A DNA stretch of 64,000 nucleotides from Aedes albopictus (Eukaryota > Arthropoda > Insecta > Diptera > Culicidae): assembly GCF_035046485.1 (NCBI RefSeq), contig NC_085138.1, forward strand, positions 87,655,228 through 87,719,227, in the 5' to 3' direction. The notes under the pieces are model-generated. The model had not been told where the DNA came from. It did no database searches and saw nothing but the letters and a program-made list of their open reading frames with translations. Made by a program: the position numbers and the translations under genes. Positions 55,851-64,000 of the stretch are shown piece by piece. The first letter of the stretch is position 1, and every line of letters begins with the position of its first letter.

Positions 55851-56330
55851 CAAAACATGCTTAAATCGATTTTAGTTAGTTATATCCGAGCTATCGAACA
55901 CATCGCGTGTGAATTAAAGAAGCTCAGTGAAATACGGCTTTTTTCCTCCGCTTTGAGCCAACTAATATCGAAGTGTAGTGACCTTTATCAAAGTGCAGTG
56001 AGTTATAATTCGGTTGTGGATATATCACCCCAGTGAATTTCCTGCATGCTCTTCGGAACTTGAGGGCAAGAGTGATAGGCATGGGTTTCTGTCAGACAAT
56101 CCTCAGGATTTTTTTTAGAAGTTTTTTAAGGAATCTTTAGGAAAATTCCTTAAGAAATCTCTGGAGGAATTCCGAAAGGTGAGTTTGGGAAATTTTCTGA
56201 AGGAGTTGGTGGTAGACTTTTTATAAAATCGCTGGAGGAAATTCTGAAGTTTTGGAACTTGACAGGGCGCAAAAAAAATCTGTGTTTGACAAAGGGTAAG
56301 AAAAATTAACGATATCACAAAAGAGATTGT
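55851..56330. other. Non-coding interval
   Basis: A purine-form GGAATTCC-type remnant lies at about 56105-56260; nothing else is recognised. Confidence 0.45.
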
Positions 56331-57410
56331 TCGGACAATGACCTGTCATAAGACCAGTATACATACTAATATCTTTCTATGAGAGTTCCAATATTTTGCG
56401 AGTCATTTTTTCATTCGGATCAATGAAACGTTTCGCCTGCCTCGCTATTGAAGTGTTTTTCCAATTGGCATCCACTTTTGATAATTCCCATACCTTCAGC
56501 TCCATTTTAAGAGATGCAGTAGAAAGCCCGCAAAAAGGTTCTGGTCCTATAAATTGGTGTGACGATCCGAGCCTAGCTAACATATCTGCTCTTTCGTTAC
56601 CTCCAATTCCGCAGTGACCAGGAACCCAGTATAGATTGACTTGATTACGACAAGACAATTTTTGAAGTGATTGGACACATTCTCAAACATGTTTAGATGT
56701 ACATGTCGCCGAATTTAGAGCATTCAGGGCTGCTTGACTGTCCAACATAATACAAATATTTGAATGCCTGTAATTTCTGCGCAAGCAAATAACAACACAT
56801 TCCAGAATTGCTTGAATTTCCGCTTGGAAAACAGTTGGCCACTTACCCATCGGAATCGATAAATCTACACCCGGGCCAGTCACTCCTGCTCCAACTTGAT
56901 CGTTCAATCTTGAACCATCTGTATAGAAAACTATTGATCCGGATCGAAGGTTCGGACCACCCGATCCCCATAGTTCACGTTCAACGTTAATCACTTAATA
57001 TGAACGATTGAAGTTGTATTTTTTCGCCATCCAATCTTCATTATTCAATATCAAGGGATTAACATTAAATGTTCTTAAGATGCTGAGATGACCTACAAGA
57101 GGTTCACAGATCTTTCAATCCTTAGAGCACTCTTTTCAGCTTCTAATTGCACGAATTGATGTAATGGAAGCAAGTGAAGCAAAGCATCGAGTGCTTTCGA
57201 CGGCGTACTCCTCATTGCACCAGTAATTGAAAAAGTTGCTAATCTCTGTAGCTTTTCTATGGAAAACCTTACATGTAAACCTCTTGCACCACCAAGAGAA
57301 TTCGGAATTCAAAACACGTAACTACTAGAGCCCATAATCATTTTAGGCCAACAATGACCCGATACTCCGTGACACTCTGAAGCGTTATGGTGGATATTTC
57401 CATAAATAAA
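56331..57410 (-). pseudogene. LINE fragment with RNase H domain (I/LOA-type), antisense
   Basis: Read on the minus strand: end of the RT region (EKLQRLATFSITGAMRSTPS, ALDALLHLLPLHQFVQLEAE), then an RNase H fold with the catalytic series FYTDGS (Asp), QAEIQAILE (Glu), LDSQAALNAL (Asp) and VPGHCGIGGNERADMLA (His and Asp). Stops at about 56996 and 56680 and a frameshift break it. The endonuclease and most of the RT are missing. RNase H plus the ITGAMR motif points to the I/LOA/R1 superclade. Confidence 0.8.
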
Positions 57411-57548
57411 TATAGACATAGAATACTTTTTCATCAAAATAGCATTTGTTTTATTTTCATTTCTCCAATATGTTGCTAAGTTTGTAACTCAAATAACAAT
57501 AAAAGTGCGATGTTAAAACTTGTTGGTTCAATGAGCAGTGAGGCGGTT
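57411..57548 (-). terminator. 3' flank and candidate polyA signal of IR-D
   Basis: AATAAA on the minus strand at 57450-57455, about 95 nt beyond the IR-D stop. The flank shows no clear similarity to those of the other three receptors. Confidence 0.45.
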
Positions 57549-59246
57549 CTAACGCCTTGTTCGATCTTTGAAAATGTTTAGCAAAAACTCCAGACAAATT
57601 ATCAAAACACTCACTGTTAAACCAATCGTCAGTAGCATCCACAGTGAAACGAGGTCATTAAACGACAGCATTCCAGTATGTTCAACTTCCCTCGATTTGT
57701 AGTTCTTCCTGTCCATTACCAAATAGGACTCTTCCCATTGTTTGTGCCAACGATTGAAAAGTCCCGATTCGAAAAACACCTTCTGCGTATAGTAGAGTAT
57801 CTCAAGGAATGGACTTTTCACGCCGATAACGAAACCGTATACGGCGGTTGATTTCCGCTCATTGATTATCGCGTATCTGGGTCTATGCAATTTATAATCA
57901 TAGTTCCGACTCATAGATACCAAAAGAGTAGCCTCAAGATCAGTGGTTAAATGTGCATGCGTTCCGTCCAGGTTGGCATTGTCAGGACCGATGGGTCTGT
58001 GAACCATCAGCGAGCCCAACAAACTATCATTTGGTAAACTTTTATCGATGGCAAGATCTGCTGTAATTTTGAGACCCGACTTGGCCAACTCATTGAGGGT
58101 TTTGATGTTTCCAACGGAGGGTTTGTCCGTCATGAAGGCAATCATTTTCGTTCCATAGGCGTTGAACATCAGAAAAAAGAACACTATCATCGGAAGTAGC
58201 AAAATCTTTTCTTTTGTACTTGCATGATGTAAACTGTACCTTTCGAAACCACACACCACCAGCAAGATTGGATCATTTTTAAACAGCGTAGGTGAAACCA
58301 AACTTATTGTAGCAATCAGTGCAAGCGTTAGCAAAAACACAACCCATGTTTCCCAAGCGAAGGGTTTCGTAAACATTTCGATTGCATTGATTGGTCTGCC
58401 TTGAGGTACCAAAATGAGGCGAGAAATGGGAACTACGCCGAAGAGCATTCTGTAGAAATGAAATGTATCTACATGATCCAGTGATATATCAATGTAGGCC
58501 AACAAAGTTTGTATACAGACAGGTGTCGGTTCCGCAGTGTTGCATATATCCGAATAGTAAATTGTACTAGTGTTCAAGTAGGAAGCCGTTTCTTTCAGCC
58601 AAAATATTGCTGGAACCCATGGCTGGATAATATGACTGTACCGAATGGGTCGTCTGTTAGAGTTGCGAATATTGCTACGAATCAAATCTTTCGGGTGAGG
58701 AAAATGCACCATTGTCCTTGCTCGTGTTCCAAAAAGGCCCATTTGAATAACCTTTTTAAACTTCGTTCCAATGTAGGTTACCTTTTCGAACTCTAATATG
58801 GCTAACAATGACCCGATACTCCCATATACTCTAAAGTTTTCAGTATCCAGTAACACCATCAAGGGAGAATTACTGTCCAGAAAGGAGAAAAATTCCCGCA
58901 CAATAAAGAGACATTGGAAACGACAAAGGTCACGGTCTCCCACGTAGACAACCGTCAAGTCTTGCTTGTACAGGTAGCTTCCTGTGTGTCCTATGTTGAC
59001 GTTCTCATCGAAAACGTATTTGGCGACACTGTCGAGTTGAGGCGAGGAGAGCAGTTGCGCAATCCAACCGTTATCGGTTCCAGCTGACAGATCGTAGAGC
59101 ATGCACTTGAACTGCCCGGGTTTTTGTTGTTGATAGTATTGAACTACGGAAATGGTGTATTGGAGCAGTTCTGCGGGCAGCAAGACTCCCGAGACTAGGT
59201 AGTTGCAAGACAAGATGACAGCTGCTAACTGTATTTCACCGTGCAT
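57549..59246 (-). CDS. Divergent ionotropic receptor, IR-D (565 aa)
   Basis: Intact single-exon IR channel, clearly homologous end to end to IR-A/B/C but much more diverged, so an older duplicate. Hydrophobic N terminus about 6-22; conserved FKC-LYD-SAGTDNGW block about 46-61 and VYVGDRDL about 100-107; S1 with FPHPKDLIRSNIR; M1 about 301-320; pore loop LLVVCGFERYSLHHAS; M3 about 347-371 ending NAYGTKMIAFMT; S2 from KPSVGNIKTLNELAKSG; M4 about 534-556; short basic tail KDRTRR. The pore, M3 and the S2 start are the best conserved parts, while S1 is the least, as expected if gating is shared and ligands differ. Start codon aligned with the paralogs. Confidence 0.9.
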   Translation of the reverse strand: MHGEIQLAAVILSCNYLVSGVLLPAELLQYTISVVQYYQQQKPGQFKCMLYDLSAGTDNGWIAQLLSSPQLDSVAKYVFDENVNIGHTGSYLYKQDLTVVYVGDRDLCRFQCLFIVREFFSFLDSNSPLMVLLDTENFRVYGSIGSLLAILEFEKVTYIGTKFKKVIQMGLFGTRARTMVHFPHPKDLIRSNIRNSNRRPIRYSHIIQPWVPAIFWLKETASYLNTSTIYYSDICNTAEPTPVCIQTLLAYIDISLDHVDTFHFYRMLFGVVPISRLILVPQGRPINAIEMFTKPFAWETWVVFLLTLALIATISLVSPTLFKNDPILLVVCGFERYSLHHASTKEKILLLPMIVFFFLMFNAYGTKMIAFMTDKPSVGNIKTLNELAKSGLKITADLAIDKSLPNDSLLGSLMVHRPIGPDNANLDGTHAHLTTDLEATLLVSMSRNYDYKLHRPRYAIINERKSTAVYGFVIGVKSPFLEILYYTQKVFFESGLFNRWHKQWEESYLVMDRKNYKSREVEHTGMLSFNDLVSLWMLLTIGLTVSVLIICLEFLLNIFKDRTRR

Positions 59247-59420
59247 ATCTAGTACTTAGTGACAACTGGCAAATAGGTAATAAAATGTAGCGTATGTTTG
59301 ATGGAGCATCTAATTTAAACAATATAATTTTGTTATTTACAATGGGGAATACAACGTTGTTATTAAAATGTCACTACAATGAGTAATTCAGTAATTTTAT
59401 AGTAAAATCTATTACATTGT
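59247..59420. other. 5' flank of IR-D
   Basis: Short AT-rich upstream region without recognisable similarity to the other IR flanks. Confidence 0.5.
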
Positions 59421-59827
59421 ATGGTATGCACTGTAAATTGTGCTCGTTCAACTCACTCATTCATGTATCCTAAGCACCCCCGTTTTATTTGCGCCAACGT
59501 AAAAGATCTCCATTCTGAGCGAGTGGTTGCTCAATTTGGTCTTGATCAGATCCCATATCAGAGTCCTATCGCCTCCTTTTGCTACCTTGTTAAAATTTCC
59601 ACAAGTCCCTGGGTCTGACTCTGTTGAGATTTCTTGCCAGATATCAATCCAGCGCTTGCTTGCACCTACCTCTATTTACGTACTCAAATTTCTGGTGATC
59701 TTGGTTGCACAGTCTGATGCTATCTGACTGCTAAAATATAGAAAGTATTCGATCTTCTCAACTGCTTCCGCAGCTCAGATACTGTAAATATTGATATCGA
59801 ACGATTTGGTCTTGCTGACGTTGATTG
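59421..59827 (-). pseudogene. Highly decayed LINE RT C-terminal fragment
   Basis: The minus-strand reading gives MAINVSKTKSFDINIYSI, then a worn VEKIEYFLYFSSQI resembling the VEEFVYLGS block of RTE-type elements, with several stops. It suggests an old antisense RTE- or L2-like fragment. Confidence 0.45.
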
Positions 59828-60272
59828 CCATTCGCTATCAAGCGCACTAGTGGAATTGAGTCCCGTGGTCATCGGTAGAGACTTCAATGTCTAGGCGATT
59901 GAGTAGGATAGCCGCTAGACTAACGCGGGAAGCTGACCTCTTCTCGAAGCTATGGCCAGGCTGAACGTGGTTGTCGCGAACGTGGGCAGTAAAATAACCT
60001 GCAGTAGGAACAGTGTAGAGACCATTATTTTGATGTGACCTTCTGGAGCCCAGGTCTAAACCCTAGTTTGGACTGCAGGGTCGACGATGGATACACGCAC
60101 AGTGACCATCGGGTGATTCGATACAGGCTGGAACACGGAGGAAGACGGCCACAGCCGAAGGTCACCGGGGATGACTGACCTCGCGCTTCGACAAGTCGGC
60201 ATTTGTGGAGCGATTGGTTACTTATCCAGCGATAATCTAGTCGGAACCCTAAGCTGTGCATGTGACGAAGCT
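59828..60272 (+). pseudogene. R1-clade endonuclease fragment
   Basis: Nucleotide-level match to 26440-26900 of R1 copy 2 (TTGAGTCCCGTGGTCATCGG, GGGTCGACGATGGATACACG, CATCGGGTGATTCGATACAG), with stops, small deletions and a loss just after the THSDH region. Confidence 0.8.
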
Positions 60273-60275
60273 GGC

Positions 60276-60680
60276 ATCTGTAGCAGTGCATTGTCTTAAA
60301 CTCGCAAACTATAATATCAATATTATTGGTGAAACCAAGTAACCGTGCGAACTTCGTGAAAATCGTTCCACTCGTGTTTATCTCCGCTCTCCTTATTACG
60401 CCGTCTAAAGCGATGTTAAAAAGCATGAATGACCATCACATAGAGCGAGATCCGAAAGGGACTCAAGAGTGGCCTTGATACTCGAACTGCGTACATCACT
60501 CGATCCATCGTCGCCTTGGACAATCCTATCAGTTTATCCGGGAATCCGTATTCTTGCATAATCTGCCATAGCTGGACTCGATCGATTGTATCATATGCCG
60601 ATTCAAAATCGATGAGCACGTAATGTGTGGTCACGTTGTATTCGCGGAGTTTCTGCAACACCTGGCGGATGGCGAACCAG
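60276..60680 (-). pseudogene. RTE-clade RT fragment, antisense
   Basis: The minus strand reads LQKLREYNVTTHYVLIDFES, AYDTIDRVQLW, FPDKLIGLSKATMDRVMYAV, then after a frameshift LFNIALDGVIRRAEINTSGT and a damaged FADD (LLGFTNNIDII, so the catalytic Asp pair is lost). Close relative of the element at 44331-47830. Confidence 0.8.
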
Positions 60681-61180
60681 CTGCTTCGTAGGACCCTTAA
60701 CTTCCCTCAACGAGGGAGTTGGTCCATTTCCGTCCTCCGCGTCTTTTTCTCCGTTGCCATGCTCTCCCGTGCCTACGTTTTCCATGCCATTCAGGCTGTT
60801 CGTTTGGAAGTTGACCATCAATGTTAACTTCTTTTCCCGATCAGCCTAGATAGCTGTGTAGTGTCGGTAGCGGTTGTCTCAATTGGTTAAGAATAACACT
60901 ACGGATCGCCTGACCAGTGGTAAGAGTCCACTAAACAGGTGACCCCTAATTCATGGTGTTATGCGGCTTTATGCTTAACGTGCCAAAAAATTAATGGTTA
61001 GGGGGTCTAATAAAAACCTAACCACAAACGGAGCCTATGGAGAATGAGGGTGTCCTCCACAGTATTATGCTCATACTGCGCCAACCGAAACAATAGTGCA
61101 GTGGACCTTGCGTTTCTCCGAGATAATCAGCAGCCCTTCTTAAGTCTCAAATTTAAGGCTAAATAAGGGCGGGGTTATTC
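60681..61180 (+). mobile_element. 5'-UTR fragment of an R1-clade-like element
   Basis: Non-coding, relatively GC-rich. AACGGAGCCTATGG...CTCCACAGTA and a later GTGGAC...TTTCTC stretch match the 5' UTR of R1 copy 1 (about 4745-4840, AACGGAGCCTGTGG...CCCACAGTA). Probably the head of another copy whose body is absent. Confidence 0.5.
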
Positions 61181-61516
61181 AAATGTTGTTACTTACATTA
61201 CTACCTATATGGGTTCCCCTAATGCTTTTTCGCCATTGGCGTTTTTCAATTGACACCGATTTGGTTCGTCGTTGATGTTTCCTTTTTGTGCTGTGATTGT
61301 GAAGAGTGTAATCTTGTCTAGTTTGGGTAGTGGCTACGGCAAGGAAACGTCAGATCAATTTTCAGCGTAAAAAGCGTATGTAGCTCAAGTGGATCTACTT
61401 CAAAAAGTTCATTTTCGTAGGGTAGCTTCTGTATAGGTTACCTTGTGAACCCAACTTTGCTTTTTTTCATAAAAGATGAAGTGTCGTGCCTCGAGCATGC
61501 TATATTTTAGAATAAC
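61181..61516. other. Non-coding interval
   Basis: No feature recognised. Confidence 0.5.
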
Positions 61517-62003
61517 GTTAACAGTATGTTATGTTGGTTCGACTGTGATTGGAGATCAGAGATAGTTTCGGCTTTGCAGTCTTGTTTTAGTGGAACAAAC
61601 TATTTAATTTTGTCCGACGTTTCGACACCGGGTTCGGCGTCTTCTTCAGGGAAACTGTAGTATTGATGTTTTATTTAGTGTGATTGTACAATTTTTGATG
61701 TTATGTTACTTACAAATTGATGTTGTTCTTTGTCTTAGGGTATGGTTGTTTTGTTACGGTCAGTATAAGGTTTTGGTCGGTACATGTCCTAAAAATGTCA
61801 TATTGTGTTTGAATTACTAGTAAAGTTGTTAAGTTAAGCTTCTTACATATGGTTGGTCAACTGGTCAATTAAAATTAAATTTTATAGTTTAGTCACTTTT
61901 AGTTTTGCTCACTCTGTTTTCGGGCACTATTGATTGTTAAGCTCTTATCATGGACAATGGCGTTACTGATATAAAGATGAAATAGTTCAAATTGGCAAAA
62001 TCG

Positions 62004-62768
62004 TTATTGGGAAGTGGTGGTGTGGATTTTGTTTTTAATAGTGTGTAGGATTGATGCATATGTATTGTGCAAACCTTCTACGTCTGACCGCTTATTGACT
62101 GCATGTGAAGTGTTTACAATATGACACATCTCTATAAAGCTCAGACCTGAATATGATCTACATTCTTCTAATATTTGTGTGTTATCAAAGTTGAACCTAT
62201 GATTGTGGTCTATACAATGACTTATCAATGCTGTTTTTTCTCTGAGAGCGTCGATGTTGTTTGTAGTGTTAGTGTTACATAGCTCTTGCAGTCTATCTAG
62301 CTTGTTTACATCTGATCGATGACCAGACAGCCTAGTTTTTAATTTGTTCTGAGTCATGCCAATATAACATGATTGGCTCTCTGAACATGGAATTTTGTAT
62401 ATTATGTTTGACTTTTCATTTTTGCTTACAGGATCCTTCATGTTGGTGTGGAATTCGAAGATAGTGCGTAGTTGCTTACTGGTGATCAGGACGTTTGGAA
62501 GCTGTGGTTTGAGGACTTTGATGATGTTGTCGGTCAGTCTGGGAACGTATGGAATGGACATGTAGGTCTTGGACGTTTCGCTGTCATTGGTTTGTGCGTT
62601 GTCATGGCTATTAGACTCCGTCTCGTCGGGGAATCCTGATTCTGTGCGGTGCCTTGTTATGGATGTATCGTTGTTGCTGTGCGTTTGGTCGATGCTTGGA
62701 GGTCTCCTCCCACAATCAACCTCCAAGCATCGACCAAACGCACAGCAACAACGATACATCCATAACAA
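62004..62768 (-). pseudogene. Penelope GIY-YIG endonuclease, left copy
   Basis: C-terminal domain of a Penelope-like polyprotein: linker, then SNIIYKIPC...CYIGMTQNKLKTRLSGHRSDV (GIY-YIG core with YIG and the conserved Arg), HCIDHNHRF and FIEMCHI (Glu). The CxxC of the endonuclease-associated zinc motif is lost here (CSES where the right copy has CSEC), and the Tyr before YIG is Cys. The first ~15 residues are read from the opposite arm, so the start is artificial and the N-terminal RT is absent. Confidence 0.85.
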
Positions 62769-63418
62769 GGCACCGCACAGAATCAGGATTCCCCGACGAG
62801 ACGGAGTCTAATAGCCATGACAACGCACAAACCAATGACAGCGAAACGTCCAAGACCTACATGTCCATTCCATACGTTCCCAGACTGACCGACAACATCA
62901 TCAAAGTCCTCAAACCACAGCTTCCAAACGTCCTGATCACCAGTAAGCAACTACGCACTATCTTCGAATTCCACACCAACATGAAGGATCCTGTAAGCAA
63001 AAATGAAAAGTCAAACATAATATACAAAATTCCATGTTCAGAGTGCCAATCATATTATATTGGCATGACTCAGAACAAATTAAAAACTAGGCTGTCTGGT
63101 CATCGATCAGATGTAAACAAGCTAGATAGACTGCGAGAGCTATGTAACACTAACACTACAAACAACATCGACGCTCTCAGAGAAAAAACAGCATTGATAA
63201 GTCATTGTATAGACCACAATCATAGGTTCAACTTTGATAACACACAAATATTAGAAGAATGTAGATCATATTCAGGTCTGAGCTTTATAGAGATGTGTCA
63301 TATTGTAAACACTTCACATGCAGTCAATAAGCGGTCAGACGTAGAAGGTTTGCACAATACACATGCATCAATCCTACACACTATTAAAAACAAAATCCAC
63401 ACCACCCCTTCCCAATAA
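62654..63418 (+). pseudogene. Penelope GIY-YIG endonuclease, right copy
   Basis: Mirror copy of the left frame, differing at only a handful of residues. It keeps the better-preserved zinc and GIY-YIG motif (YKIPCSECQSYYIGMT), the Arg in RLSGHRSDV, HCIDHNH and FIEMCHI. As on the left, the upstream part of the frame runs through the other arm and is not genuine, and no reverse transcriptase remains. Confidence 0.85.
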
Positions 63419-63853
63419 CGATTTTGCCAATTTGAAATATTTCATCTTTATATCAGTAACGCCATTGTCCATGATAAGAGCTTAACAATCAATAGTGCCC
63501 GAAAACAGAGTGAGCAAAACTAAAAGTGACTAAACTATAAAATTTAATTTTAATTGACCAGTTGACCAACCATATGTAAGAAGCTTAACTTAACAACTTT
63601 ACTAGTAATTCAAACACAATATGACATTTTTAGGACATGTACCGACCAAAACCTTATACTGACCGTAACAAAACAACCATACCCTAAGACAAAGAACAAC
63701 ATCAATTTGTAAGTAACATAACATCAAAAATTGTACAATCACACTAAATAAAACATCAATACTACAGTTTCCCTGAAGAAGACGCCGAACCCGGTGTCGA
63801 AACGTCGGACAAAATTAAATAGTTTGTTCCACTAAAAAAGTTAACAGTATGTT

Positions 63854-64000
63854 TCAACCTTTCCTTATGGATGCCTTCAAGCAAGCACATGTTTTCAGCA
63901 TCTTTTCGCTGATATTTGGCATCTAGAGTTGCTCAAACATTGATTTGAGATGCTTCAGTTTGATGGAATACTTAGGTAGTACAGTTCATGGTTAACTTAA
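63854..64000. other. Non-coding right edge of window
   Basis: No feature recognised. Confidence 0.5.

Larger units (their letters stand above)
61531..63839. mobile_element. Penelope-like element, inverted double copy (palindrome)
   Basis: One insertion flanked by the 14-bp target duplication GTTAACAGTATGTT (61517-61530 and 63840-63853). It consists of two 5'-truncated copies joined head to head. The left arm (61587-62703) and right arm (62719-63835) are colinear inverted repeats, apparently without indels, around a 15-nt spacer. The left copy keeps about 56 bp more at its 3' end. Each arm holds the C-terminal GIY-YIG endonuclease region and an outer terminal motif (CCTGAAGAAGACGCC...GAAACGTCGG). 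The reverse transcriptase is missing from both. Inverted, partly truncated copies are typical of Penelope insertions. Confidence 0.9.

Noticed and set aside
62004..63418. Two independent host genes in divergent orientation
   Set aside because: They are mirror copies inside one palindrome with a shared target duplication and Penelope GIY-YIG motifs. Their N-terminal ends read through the opposite arm.

Overview
This window looks like nuclear DNA from a culicine mosquito, most likely Aedes. It is AT-rich and transposon-saturated. It carries a Feilai-like tRNA-derived SINE, RTE-clade elements of the JAM1 kind, R1-clade retrotransposons, and a tandem cluster of intronless, strongly divergent ionotropic receptor (IR) genes. 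The organism call is inferred from these families and was not tested by a search.

The only host protein genes I can support are four intact single-exon IR genes, all on the minus strand: IR-A (1178-2887), IR-B (36390-38102), IR-C (41938-43629) and IR-D (57549-59246). A, B and C are very close paralogs that share upstream and downstream flanks, so they arose by tandem duplication. D is an older relative. IR-B is a mosaic, IR-A-like over most of its length and IR-C-like in its C-terminal part, which suggests gene conversion or unequal crossing-over. Each gene has an AATAAA signal about 80-135 nt after its stop.

The rest is layered mobile DNA. The IR-A/IR-B spacer lines up with the compact IR-B/IR-C spacer only at its ends (to 3999 and from about 35938), so about 32 kb between them is inserted sequence. 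It comprises: a mariner-type MITE (4000-4596); a decayed R1-clade element (4597 to about 16860) split by a solo LTR and by a 6.4-kb inverted-repeat-bounded block that itself holds a hAT element, another solo LTR and a tRNA-like SINE head; two copies of an element carrying a ~153-bp minisatellite (18671-21840 and 22472-31505); a second R1-clade element inserted in the latter copy (23389-29108) and itself interrupted by an RTE derivative; a SINE; long arrays of a degenerate GGAATTCC-type repeat that change strand polarity midway; and a 5'-truncated LINE tail.

The IR-B/IR-C spacer holds one solo LTR (38685-40737) with a hAT-type element nested in it. Between IR-C and IR-D lie an antisense RTE element with a SINE in its 3' part (44331-47830), a second polarity-switching array (47860-51110), a hAT-type element (52001-53334), another 8-bp-duplication element (54249-55310), a SINE (55660-55838) and an antisense LINE RNase H fragment (56331-57410). 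Upstream of IR-D is a patchwork of R1 and RTE fragments. Last comes a Penelope-like insertion built as a near-perfect 1.1-kb palindrome of two GIY-YIG endonuclease copies (61531-63839).

Many insertions are delimited to the base by target-site duplications read directly from the sequence. I see no host RNA gene, CRISPR array or bacterial-type operon.
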